Shown here piece by piece: positions 27,602 to 35,723 of a stretch of DNA of 64,000 bases. A model generated the notes under the pieces. The model did no database searches. It saw nothing but the letters and a program-made list of their open reading frames with translations, and was not told the origin of the DNA. Origin of the DNA: Muribaculaceae bacterium (lineage in GTDB: Bacteria > Bacteroidota > Bacteroidia > Bacteroidales > Muribaculaceae); NCBI GenBank assembly GCA_017396945.1, contig JAFQKI010000011.1, positions 62,001 through 126,000 on the forward strand, given 5' to 3'. A program made the position numbers and the translations under genes. How positions within the stretch are numbered: position 1 is the first letter of the stretch; every line of letters begins with the position of its first letter.

Positions 27602-27814
27602 ATGGCAAATTTCTTAATGTTACCATTGTTTCTTGGCAACCTTAAAGGTTGGGAATGGCTAATAATCGGTTTAGTGGTTTTATTACTATTTGGAGGCAAA
27701 AAGATACCTGAATTAATGCGTGGCATCGGCAAAGGAATAAATAGTTTCAAACAAGGATTGCGCGAAGCTAAAGAGGAAATCAACAAAGAAGAGAACAATA
27801 CCGACAAAAAATAA
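27602..27814 (+). CDS. tatA: Twin-arginine translocase subunit TatA/E
   Basis: A 70-residue Tat pore component: one N-terminal transmembrane helix (WEWLIIGLVVLLLFGG), the hinge FGGKKIPELMRGIGKGI, an amphipathic helix, then a charged tail. The start at 27602 gives the normal length; an upstream in-frame start at 27518 adds 28 basic residues and is unlikely. tatC follows after 11 bases. No separate TatB is seen, as is usual for minimal TatAC systems. Confidence 0.93.
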   Translation: MANFLMLPLFLGNLKGWEWLIIGLVVLLLFGGKKIPELMRGIGKGINSFKQGLREAKEEINKEENNTDKK

Positions 27815-27825
27815 CACGCCACCTA

Positions 27826-28626
27826 ATGGGAGACGAGAAGCAGCAATCGAGTGACAGCATGAGTTTCTGGAGTCACCTCGACGCTTTGCGCGTGGTGCTT
27901 GTGCGCATCGCAATCGTGATTGCGATGTTTGCCATAGTGTTGTTTATTGCTATGCCATGGCTGTTTGACAATGTCATCTTAGCCCCATGCAATGGCTCAT
28001 TCCCATTATATAAATTATTTGGTTTTATATCGGGCGAAAACTCTTTATTGCCCGACATGTCATCAGCTGGGTTTCACGTTGATTTGATTAATATCAAATT
28101 GGCGTCTCAATTTTTCATACACATGTCAACCTCGTGTTGGCTTGCCGTCATACTATCATTTCCTATTATAATATATATAATATGGGGATTTGTCAGTCCC
28201 GCATTATATGAGCATGAGAAACGAGGGATAAAAAGAGCTTTTGTATTTGGAAATGTAATGTTTTATTTAGGTGTCACAATCGGCTATTTTCTTGTTTTTC
28301 CGTTGACACTGAGATTTCTCGCCGATTATCAATTAAGCGAGTCTATTCCAAATACCATCTCTATTGATTCATACATGGATAATTTTCTTGTGATAGTATT
28401 AATGATGGGAACAGTGTTTGAGTTGCCATTGCTCGCATGGCTTCTTGGGAAAATGGGTTTTTTGACTCGCGGATTCTTTTCAAAATACCGTCGTCACGCC
28501 ATTGTAGCACTATTGATAGTCGCCGCACTAATCACACCAACAGGCGACCCATTTACACTCTTCGTAGTATTTATGCCTATATATGGGTTGTGGGAATTCA
28601 GCTCACGCTTGGTAAAAGCATCATAA
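27826..28626 (+). CDS. tatC: Twin-arginine translocase subunit TatC
   Basis: A 266-residue polytopic membrane protein that recognises twin-arginine signal peptides. It starts with the family motif SFWSHLDALR (residues 13-22; SFxxHLxELR in relatives), has six predicted transmembrane helices, and contains the central FVSPALYEHEKR segment and FELPLLAWLLG. It has an extended first periplasmic loop (about 45-95), a feature I recall from Bacteroidetes TatC. It is convergent with folB, with 7 bases between stops. Confidence 0.96.
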   Translation: MGDEKQQSSDSMSFWSHLDALRVVLVRIAIVIAMFAIVLFIAMPWLFDNVILAPCNGSFPLYKLFGFISGENSLLPDMSSAGFHVDLINIKLASQFFIHMSTSCWLAVILSFPIIIYIIWGFVSPALYEHEKRGIKRAFVFGNVMFYLGVTIGYFLVFPLTLRFLADYQLSESIPNTISIDSYMDNFLVIVLMMGTVFELPLLAWLLGKMGFLTRGFFSKYRRHAIVALLIVAALITPTGDPFTLFVVFMPIYGLWEFSSRLVKAS

Positions 28627-28633
28627 AGAGATA

Positions 28634-28990
28634 TTACCATTCATAGCAGACGGCAACCGATTCCACTTCTCCATCAACAGGAGGAGCGAGTTTCGCCACT
28701 CTAATCATACCACTCTCAATCAGTGGGAACTCTTTAGCCAATTCAATGCGAAGCAATTCAACGACATGCTCCAACAATTGCGAAGTATTCTCCATTGTTG
28801 ACTTAATAATCTGAATTGCTTTGGAATAGTCGAGAGTAACCGAGATATTATCGGTCTGCATAGCACGAGCAATCGGATAATGCAGATGCACAGTAACTTC
28901 AAACATATTACCAACCGTGCGTTCTTGCTCCAACACGCCATGAAAAGCATGTATGCGCAACTTGTTTATTTCAATTATTCCTCTTGGCAT
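28634..28990 (-). CDS. folB: Dihydroneopterin aldolase
   Basis: Folate pathway enzyme cleaving 7,8-dihydroneopterin to the hydroxymethyl pterin and glycolaldehyde. The 118 residues fit the family. Visible motifs are LRIHAFHGVLEQER near the start, LDYSKAIQII in the middle, and the C-terminal IRVAKLAPPVDG with the conserved Lys. It follows rnr by 8 bases and is probably the last gene of the gyrB-rnr-folB operon. Confidence 0.95.
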   Translation of the reverse strand: MPRGIIEINKLRIHAFHGVLEQERTVGNMFEVTVHLHYPIARAMQTDNISVTLDYSKAIQIIKSTMENTSQLLEHVVELLRIELAKEFPLIESGMIRVAKLAPPVDGEVESVAVCYEW

Positions 28991-28998
28991 AATATATC

Positions 28999-31251
28999 TT
29001 ATTTTTTGCGACTACGAGTTTTTTCTTTATTCATGCGAGACCTCTTTTTTGGCGCAGAGGATAGTGCTTGCGCTACCGATATGGTCTCGCCCATTTGATC
29101 TTCAGCTACTCGCATCGGGTGACGATCATCAATTAATGCAAAATCGAGTTGCTTGCGATCAAGATTGGCACGCGCAATCTGTACCTTAACGCGATCACCC
29201 AAGCGATAACGGACATTGCTGCGACGACCGACTAAAGAATAGTTTTTCTCATCAAGGTCATAATAATCATCTGCAAGATCTCTAATAGGCACAAGCCCTT
29301 CGCACATGTTATCATCAAGTTCGACAAACAATCCCCATTCCGTAACTCCTGATATCATCCCTTCATAAACCTCACCAAGATGATCGGCAAGATATTCCAC
29401 TTGCTTATATTTTATTGAGGCACGCTCGGCATTGGTCGCCAGTTGCTCCATGCTTGAAGAGTGTTTGCAAAGGTCTTCAAGTTTCTCTCTGACAACGCTT
29501 CGCCCACCACTTAGATAACGCTCAAGCAATCGATGTACCAGCATGTCGGGATAGCGACGTATAGGAGATGTAAAGTGGGTATAAAACTCAAATCCCAAGC
29601 CATAATGACCGATATTTTCAGTTGTATATACCGCCTTTGCCATGGCGCGCAATGCAAGCGTGGAAAGGAAGTTCTCCTCTCCTTTACCCTTAACATCTTT
29701 CAACAACTTGTTTATCGAGCCATTTACTTCTTGAGGCGTTCCGGTATCTTTCACCTTATAACCAAAAATGCGTGATTGTGTACACAAGTCACTTAATTTT
29801 TCAGGGTCGGGCATGTCATGAACACGATACACAAAAGCTTTGGGTTTCTTTTTATTATCGGGGAGACCTATAGTCTTGGCAACCGTTTTGTTGGCAAGAA
29901 GCATAAACTCCTCAATCAATTTGTTGGCATCCTTTGACTCTTTGAAATATACACCTGTGGGGTGTCCGGTTTCATCAATATCAAACCTCACCTCCACTCG
30001 ATCAAAATCAACCGAGCCGTTTTCATAACGTTCGGCACGTAATATCTTTGCCAAGCGATCAAGCGTCAAAATCTCATCGACATATTCCCCTTTTCGGGTC
30101 TCAATAACCTCTTGAGCCTCTTCATAGGTAAATCGTCGGTTGCTACATATCACGGTGCGAGCGATTTTATAATCAAGTACCTGCGCACGATCATTCATCT
30201 CAAACACGCATGAGAATGCGAGTTTTTCTTCATCAGGACGCAACGAGCAAATGAAATTACAAAGATGCTCCGGAAGCATAGGAATGGTGCGATCAACCAA
30301 ATAAATCGATGTGGCACGGTTCTCCGCTTCTCGATCAATTATAGTGCCGGGAGTCACATAATGAGTCACATCGGCGATATGCACCCCTATCTCATAATTC
30401 CCATTTGACAAACGACGTATTGACAACGCATCGTCAAAGTCTTTGGCATCTTTGGGGTCTATGGTAAACGTGGTGACACCGCGCATATCCAATCGTTGCG
30501 CAATAACCTCAGGCGTTATACCCGCATCAATTTTGTCAGCGGCTTTTTCCACAGCTTCGGGATAATGATATGGTAATCCGAACTCGGCAAGTATCGCATG
30601 AATCTCGGCATCATTCTCCCCTTTTTTCCCTAATATATCCAATACCTCTCCACGAGGATTTTTTGAATCGTCATCCCAATGTGTAATGCGCACAACGGCT
30701 TTATCTCCATCTTGCGCACCTCTAAGCTTAGATTTAGGGATAAATATATCAACAGCAAGATATTTTGAGTCGGTCAACAAGTATCCAAATTGTTTCTCCA
30801 CCTGCATCGTACCGACAAACACTTGCTCTTTTTTCTCAATAATCTCAATTACTTTAGCCTCAGGCTCGGCATAACGACGATGAGCGGCGATATTAACTCT
30901 CACTTTGTCGCCATTTAGAGCACGCATTGAATTACGTTCAGCGACAAATATCATTTCACCATCACCATCGGTAATCACACTGTTTTTGCCATTACCTCGA
31001 CGCACAAAAGTACCGGTCATTATATTGCTCCTATGCGGTGACTTATATTTTCCCGGCGTTGTTTCTACCAATTCCCCATCAAAAGCCATCTCGGCAAGAG
31101 CCATTGCCACGGCACGCTGTTGTTGCGGAGCCGTAAATCCAATCGCATAAGCGACCTGCCGATAATTGAATGTATTATTATTCTTTTGTTGCTCGACAAA
31201 TTGAGCGACAAGCGTCTTTAATACCGTTCTTTTTTTTGAGGAGTTAGCCAT
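28999..31251 (-). CDS. rnr: Ribonuclease R
   Basis: A processive 3'-5' exoribonuclease of the RNB family that degrades structured RNA. It has 750 residues: an N-terminal winged-helix region, two cold-shock domains (about 85-235), the RNB catalytic domain with DPKDAKDFDDALS (about 255-267), whose aspartates bind the metals, and a C-terminal S1 domain (about 640-725, YEGMISGVTEWGLFVEL), ending in a short Lys/Arg-rich tail. It lies between gyrB and folB with spacings of 11 and 8 bases. Confidence 0.96.
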   Translation of the reverse strand: MANSSKKRTVLKTLVAQFVEQQKNNNTFNYRQVAYAIGFTAPQQQRAVAMALAEMAFDGELVETTPGKYKSPHRSNIMTGTFVRRGNGKNSVITDGDGEMIFVAERNSMRALNGDKVRVNIAAHRRYAEPEAKVIEIIEKKEQVFVGTMQVEKQFGYLLTDSKYLAVDIFIPKSKLRGAQDGDKAVVRITHWDDDSKNPRGEVLDILGKKGENDAEIHAILAEFGLPYHYPEAVEKAADKIDAGITPEVIAQRLDMRGVTTFTIDPKDAKDFDDALSIRRLSNGNYEIGVHIADVTHYVTPGTIIDREAENRATSIYLVDRTIPMLPEHLCNFICSLRPDEEKLAFSCVFEMNDRAQVLDYKIARTVICSNRRFTYEEAQEVIETRKGEYVDEILTLDRLAKILRAERYENGSVDFDRVEVRFDIDETGHPTGVYFKESKDANKLIEEFMLLANKTVAKTIGLPDNKKKPKAFVYRVHDMPDPEKLSDLCTQSRIFGYKVKDTGTPQEVNGSINKLLKDVKGKGEENFLSTLALRAMAKAVYTTENIGHYGLGFEFYTHFTSPIRRYPDMLVHRLLERYLSGGRSVVREKLEDLCKHSSSMEQLATNAERASIKYKQVEYLADHLGEVYEGMISGVTEWGLFVELDDNMCEGLVPIRDLADDYYDLDEKNYSLVGRRSNVRYRLGDRVKVQIARANLDRKQLDFALIDDRHPMRVAEDQMGETISVAQALSSAPKKRSRMNKEKTRSRKK

Positions 31252-31262
31252 AATCAGGGAGT

Positions 31263-33194
31263 TTAAGCGTCGATATTAGCGTAGTTGGCGTTAGCTTCAA
31301 TAAAGTCGCGACGCGGAGCCACCTCTTCACCCATTAACATGGAGAAAATGCGATCGGCCTCAGCAGCATCGCTGATGTTCACCTGTTTCAACAAGCGTTG
31401 CTCGGGATCCATTGTAGTGTCACGCAATTCCTCGGCACTCATCTCACCAAGACCTTTATAGCGTTGCACTTTGGTCTTTTCGCCATTACGTGCGATAAAT
31501 TGTTGCACTTGCGCATCGGTCCAACAATACTCCTCTACCTTTCCTCGAGAACATTTATACAACGGAGGAGTTGCCAAGTATAAATAGCCATTCTCGATAA
31601 TAGGGCGCATACGACGGAAGAAGAATGTCATCAACAAAGTCGCGATGTGACTACCATCGACATCGGCATCGGTCATGATGATTATTTTATGATATGCGAG
31701 TTTAGAGAGATTTGCCGCTTTGGGATCCTCTTCTGTACCAATCGTAACACGCATAGCACGAAATAGATTGGTAATTTCCTCGTTATCAAAAATTTTGTGA
31801 TCCATCGCCTTTTCAACGTTCAAAATTTTACCACGAAGCGGGAGAATAGCTTGGAACGTACGGTCTCGTCCTTGCTTCGCCGTACCACCCGCCGAATCCC
31901 CTTCGACAATAAACAATTCGCAATCCTCGGCAGTGCGAGAAGAGCAATCTGCGAGTTTACCGGGCAACCCACCTCCACTGAGAGGCGACTTACGTTGAAT
32001 TTTCACGCGAGCGTTATATGCTGCATGGCGAGCCTGTGCCGCCACGATTACTTTTTCTACAATTGTACGAGCCTGCTTGGGGTGCTCTTCAAGATAATTG
32101 CGCAAAGCCTCACTTACGGCAGTTTGAACCGCCCCGATAACCTCACTATTGCCAAGCTTGGTTTTGGTTTGTCCTTCAAATTGAGGCTCCATAACCTTAA
32201 CCGACACAACAGCAGTCAAACCTTCACGGAAGTCGTCGCTTGCGATCTCAATTTTTACTTTTTCAAGCATCTTATTGTCTTCGGCATATTTTTTCAAAGT
32301 CGAAGTCAATCCGCGACGGAAACCGGTAAGGTGAGTACCACCCTCAATCGTATTGATGTTGTTTACGTAAGAGTAAACATTTTCGTTATACGATGTATTG
32401 TAGGTTAAAGCCACCTCAACAGGAATACCTTGGCGTTCAGTGTTAAGATGAATTACATCATTTATTAGAGACTCTTTGCTTGAGTCAATATACTTTACAA
32501 ACTCGCTCAAACCGTCTTGAGAGAAAAATGTTTCACTTTTGGGCACTCCGTTTTCATCAACCTGACGCATATCGGTCAAGGTCAATGTAATTCCGGCGTT
32601 AAGGAAAGCAAGGTCACGCAAACGATTGGCAAGTGTCTTGTAATCATACTCAGATACGGTAAAAATTGAGGTATCGGGCTTAAATGTAATACCTGTACCG
32701 GTATTATCACAATCCCCCTCAATACGCAATTCGGTAGTAGGCTTACCATAGGCATATTCCTGAACATGGATTTTACCATTACGGCGCACCTCGGCACGCA
32801 AATATGAAGATAACGCATTCACACAAGACACGCCTACACCATGAAGACCTCCAGAGACCTTATAAGAACCTTTGTCGAATTTACCACCGGCATGGAGTAC
32901 AGTCAAAACGACCTCAAGAGCACTTTTTTGCTCCTTCTCGTGCATATCAACTGGAATACCGCGACCATCATCAACAACCGTAATCGAGTCATCGGCATTT
33001 ATAGTTACATGGATATTGCTCGCAAAACCGGCAAGCGCCTCATCAATAGAGTTATCAACTACCTCATAAACGAGATGATGGAGACCTTTCACACTGATAT
33101 CCCCAATATACATTGCGGGGCGTTTACGCACCGCCTCAAGCCCTTCAAGAACCTGGATATTACTGGCGCTATATTCCTCTTTGTTTTCTGACAT
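31263..33194 (-). CDS. gyrB: DNA gyrase subunit B
   Basis: ATPase subunit of the type II topoisomerase that introduces negative supercoils. 643 residues from the ATG at 33194, beginning MSENKEEYSASNIQVLEGLEAV; a TTG 14 codons upstream is rejected because it lies within a few bases of the promoter. GHKL ATPase motifs are EVVDNSIDEALAG, DDGRGIPVDMHEKE and GGLHGVGVSCVNALS. The TOPRIM domain has EGDSAGG and DADVDGSHI, and the C-terminal motif is QRYKGLGEM. The length and lack of insertions fit the short Bacteroidetes form of GyrB rather than ParE, but ParE is not strictly excluded. Confidence 0.95.
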   Translation of the reverse strand: MSENKEEYSASNIQVLEGLEAVRKRPAMYIGDISVKGLHHLVYEVVDNSIDEALAGFASNIHVTINADDSITVVDDGRGIPVDMHEKEQKSALEVVLTVLHAGGKFDKGSYKVSGGLHGVGVSCVNALSSYLRAEVRRNGKIHVQEYAYGKPTTELRIEGDCDNTGTGITFKPDTSIFTVSEYDYKTLANRLRDLAFLNAGITLTLTDMRQVDENGVPKSETFFSQDGLSEFVKYIDSSKESLINDVIHLNTERQGIPVEVALTYNTSYNENVYSYVNNINTIEGGTHLTGFRRGLTSTLKKYAEDNKMLEKVKIEIASDDFREGLTAVVSVKVMEPQFEGQTKTKLGNSEVIGAVQTAVSEALRNYLEEHPKQARTIVEKVIVAAQARHAAYNARVKIQRKSPLSGGGLPGKLADCSSRTAEDCELFIVEGDSAGGTAKQGRDRTFQAILPLRGKILNVEKAMDHKIFDNEEITNLFRAMRVTIGTEEDPKAANLSKLAYHKIIIMTDADVDGSHIATLLMTFFFRRMRPIIENGYLYLATPPLYKCSRGKVEEYCWTDAQVQQFIARNGEKTKVQRYKGLGEMSAEELRDTTMDPEQRLLKQVNISDAAEADRIFSMLMGEEVAPRRDFIEANANYANIDA

Positions 33195-33240
33195 ATTGTA
33201 TTGTAAATTTATTGTCGTTTTTATACTATTTTTCAAACAA

Positions 33241-33272
33241 CAAAATTACTAAAATTTTGTGGCTCCACCAAA
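33241..33272 (-). promoter_or_regulatory. Promoter of gyrB-rnr-folB
   Basis: On the minus strand, TAATTTTG (33241-33248) and TTTG (33269-33272) are spaced 20 bases, a full consensus match 47 bases upstream of the ATG. Confidence 0.78.
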
Positions 33273-33367
33273 TTTTCAGACACATTTATCCTTAATAATT
33301 CAACGAAACACAGCTACTAAAGACACACAAGACAAAGTGTTAAAATGATTAAATTATAACAGGATTA

Positions 33368-33399
33368 TTTGCGGGGATAAAAAATAGTACTTACCTTTG
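33368..33399 (+). promoter_or_regulatory. Promoter of tRNA-Pro
   Basis: TTTG (33368-33371) and TACCTTTG (33392-33399) with a 20-base spacer. The tRNA begins 20 bases downstream. Confidence 0.8.
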
Positions 33400-33418
33400 C
33401 ACCGCTTTTAAGGCAAAC

Positions 33419-33493
33419 CGGGATGTAGCTCAGCCAGGTTAGAGTACGCGTCTGGGGGGCGTGTGGTCGGAAGTTCGAATCTTCTCATCCCGA
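33419..33493 (+). tRNA. tRNA-Pro (anticodon GGG)
   Basis: A 75-base cloverleaf without encoded CCA. The acceptor pairs 33419-33425 with 33486-33492 (CGGGATG/CATCCCG), the D arm is GCTC...GAGT, and the anticodon loop CTGGGGG at 33452-33458 has GGG at 33454-33456, reading CCC proline codons. The T arm GGAAG-TTCGAAT-CTTCT is normal. Confidence 0.96.
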
Positions 33494-33494
33494 C

Positions 33495-33534
33495 AAAAGA
33501 GGCTATCAAAATCGATTTTGATAGCCTCTTTTTT
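33495..33534. terminator. Bidirectional terminator after tRNA-Pro
   Basis: A nearly uninterrupted palindrome (arms AAAAGAGGCTATCAAAATC and its complement) with a T tract on each side. It sits between the tRNA and the convergent glycosyltransferase gene ending at 33540. Confidence 0.92.
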
Positions 33535-33539
33535 GTATA

Positions 33540-34718
33540 TCAATGCCAAGTGTAGTTGCGTTCACGAAATCGGCGAGAGCGCAAACGATATATCAAATTA
33601 TATATCGGCTGAGTCATAATAAAATAAGGTATCGTGAATAGCAATCGACGAGAACATAGCGCACACAAAACCTTGCGCCAAACAAAAAGCGTCATCACCC
33701 ACAACAATAAAGCAAGCACCAAAACAACGATCGAAGGAAACAGATTGGGCAAAGTAAAAAATATCGCCACAACCGACAAACCAAACCAAACCCAAAACAG
33801 GAACGAAAATAATCCAAACAGACGAGATGAACGCCTACTTATAAATCGTGAATTAAACAGGTCGCGCATTTTCAACTCCTTATACATCGATTTATCATCA
33901 TAACAATCTATTTTCACAATCGCATCGGGAGAAAGTTCCACCGCTGTATTAGTCCGATTGGTTATGCGATCAACAAAAATATCATCATCTCCATAGTGCA
34001 AGTTCAGAGAGTTGGAAAACCCTTTATTTTTAAAGAATGTGTCGCGACGATATGCCAAATTATACCCATTAGCGCGATATGGTCTGCGCGCAATCGCGGC
34101 CGAAAGATAGACAATTGCCGTCATCGCCGAGTCAAAAGCGCGACGACGAGCGCCACGCCCCTTATCACGACAAGCATCCATATACGCATACCCGACAACG
34201 ACTTCAATCCCGGGTTTAAAATTGCGACACATCAAAAACAACCAATCCGAAGAGCCGACGACCGCATCGGCGCAAGTCAGCACAACCACCTCATTTCGAG
34301 CCGCTTTAATCCCAAGAGTCAACGCAAGCTTTTTTCGGCTAAGATTACGAGCCTCATTTGGTGTAAAGGTCAAATACAAATTATTATAATGCAGTTGCAT
34401 CTTCTCAACGATTTCATTTACCGCCTCATCAGCACCATCATTAACCACAATAACCTCAAATTGCGCGTTATAATCCTGAGTCAACAATGTCGGCAACAAT
34501 CGAGCAAGCGCATCGGCGTCATCTTGAGCATATACTATCACAGATGCCGACGGCAAAGCGACACCAGACAACCCTTCCGGCGTCACACAATTATCCTTTT
34601 GGAAGCGTGCGACAGAAGCGATCCTACGACAATAGAACACCACCAAAAACAGCACACAAAACAGAGTCGCCCCAAGCAACAAAATCTCAAATTCGGTCAG
34701 TTGAAAAGAAAAAATCAT
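33540..34718 (-). CDS. Family 2 membrane glycosyltransferase
   Basis: A GT-A-fold inverting glycosyltransferase of 392 residues from the ATG at 34718. A longer start at 34766 (408 residues) is open, but the minus-strand -7 box at 34742-34749 would place transcription start downstream of it. An N-terminal membrane helix (about 8-28) precedes the GT2 domain, with the conserved VVNDGADEAV for VNDGSTD, TCADAVV as the DXD-like metal site, and GDDDIFVDRI as the catalytic acidic motif. Two or three membrane helices follow (about 300-370). It is divergent from the capsule operon and is likely part of polysaccharide assembly, acting at the inner membrane. Confidence 0.85.
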   Translation of the reverse strand: MIFSFQLTEFEILLLGATLFCVLFLVVFYCRRIASVARFQKDNCVTPEGLSGVALPSASVIVYAQDDADALARLLPTLLTQDYNAQFEVIVVNDGADEAVNEIVEKMQLHYNNLYLTFTPNEARNLSRKKLALTLGIKAARNEVVVLTCADAVVGSSDWLFLMCRNFKPGIEVVVGYAYMDACRDKGRGARRRAFDSAMTAIVYLSAAIARRPYRANGYNLAYRRDTFFKNKGFSNSLNLHYGDDDIFVDRITNRTNTAVELSPDAIVKIDCYDDKSMYKELKMRDLFNSRFISRRSSRLFGLFSFLFWVWFGLSVVAIFFTLPNLFPSIVVLVLALLLWVMTLFVWRKVLCALCSRRLLFTIPYFIMTQPIYNLIYRLRSRRFRERNYTWH

Positions 34719-34741
34719 AATTCCGATACAATAATCGCCGA

Positions 34742-34749
34742 CAAAATTA
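34742..34749 (-). promoter_or_regulatory. -7 box of the divergent glycosyltransferase gene
   Basis: TAATTTTG on the minus strand matches the consensus. It lies only 18 bases from the -33 element of the opposite capsule promoter. No clear TTTG sits 19-21 bases upstream. Confidence 0.5.
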
Positions 34750-34766
34750 CAAAAAAATTCAATCAT

Positions 34767-34797
34767 TTTGCTACTTCTTTATTTATGTGTAACTTTG
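34767..34797 (+). promoter_or_regulatory. Promoter of the polysaccharide operon
   Basis: TTTG (34767-34770) and TAACTTTG (34790-34797), spacer 19 bases, fully consensus. It gives a leader of about 97 bases before the Wza gene. No inverted repeats for promoter inversion and no UpxY-type gene were found in front. Confidence 0.8.
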
Positions 34798-34900
34798 CAG
34801 TCGCAAAAATAAAAAGTTAACGGATTATAATAAACCGACAACCTATTACGTTAGCTAAAGAGATTAAGTATATCCACCAAAGATTGACTATAATAAAATT

Positions 34901-35704
34901 ATGAGAATAAAAGATATTTTTTTAGCTACCATTGCAGTGATTGCAATGACATCATGCAGCTCCACAACTCGTTCATTAACTTATTTTGAAGATATTAAAG
35001 GGATTGAGAATGGGAGCATTTCCTCAACCGATTACAGCATTAAAATCGTCCCTGAAGACGAATTGTTAATCACGGTAACATCTCTTGTGCCATCGGCTAC
35101 CGCACAATTCAACTTACCGTTGGCCAATCCGGCGACTCAAAACGCCATTTTACAGCAAACCCAACCACAACAGCAAACTTATATCGTAGGTCAGAACGGC
35201 GAAATCAACTTCCCCGTACTTGGGAAATTAAAAGTGGAGGGAATGACTACAGCACAGCTTCGCGAGATGCTGGAACAACGCATCGGCGAGAGCGTGGAAG
35301 ACCCCGTTGTAAGAGTTCAGTTGGTTAATTTTAAAGTCAATGTACTTGGTGAGGTTAACGACCCCGGTGTAAAAACCGCAAGCAGAGAACGCTACACATT
35401 GCTTGACGCATTGGCAGCAGCCGGCGACTTAACCGAATATGGTATGCGCGAGAATGTAATGCTTATCAGAGAGGACGGCGACCAACGCATATATCATCGC
35501 TTTAATCTAAACGACTCAGAAACATTATCTTCACCATATTTCTATCTGCAACAAAACGATGTGATTATCGTAGAACCCAACGAAATCAGAAAAGACAACT
35601 CAAAATATAATCAAAACAACGCATATAAACTATCGGTGGTATCAACCATAGTGAGCGGTTGCTCAATTATCGCCTCACTCGTTATCGCCTTAACAGTAAA
35701 ATAA
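34901..35704 (+). CDS. Polysaccharide export lipoprotein (Wza-like)
   Basis: A 267-residue outer-membrane polysaccharide export protein. Lipoprotein signal ending MTSC (Cys19), then the polysaccharide-export (PES) domain at about 45-140 with YSIKIVPEDELLITV and YIVGQNGEINFPVLGKL, and one SLBB domain (about 145-230, VNVLGEVNDPGVKT). A C-terminal hydrophobic helix (about 243-265) replaces the outer-membrane helix of Wza. The single SLBB domain makes it shorter than the E. coli protein, as is common in Bacteroidetes. First gene of the operon, paired with the Wzc-like kinase 19 bases downstream. Confidence 0.93.
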   Translation: MRIKDIFLATIAVIAMTSCSSTTRSLTYFEDIKGIENGSISSTDYSIKIVPEDELLITVTSLVPSATAQFNLPLANPATQNAILQQTQPQQQTYIVGQNGEINFPVLGKLKVEGMTTAQLREMLEQRIGESVEDPVVRVQLVNFKVNVLGEVNDPGVKTASRERYTLLDALAAAGDLTEYGMRENVMLIREDGDQRIYHRFNLNDSETLSSPYFYLQQNDVIIVEPNEIRKDNSKYNQNNAYKLSVVSTIVSGCSIIASLVIALTVK

Positions 35705-35723
35705 GAAAAGAGCATAAACAATC

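Noticed and set aside
31230-31237. A8 tract (minus strand) in codons near the start of rnr as a phase-variation site
   Set aside because: A/T runs of this length are common in AT-rich DNA, and switching off RNase R would make little sense.
31797-32408. 203-residue plus-strand open frame
   Set aside because: Lies antisense to gyrB and has no family features.
33996-34820. 274-residue open frame on the plus strand
   Set aside because: Antisense to the GT2 gene; composition rich in His, Arg, Ile and Asn with no domain pattern, and it overlaps the capsule promoter.
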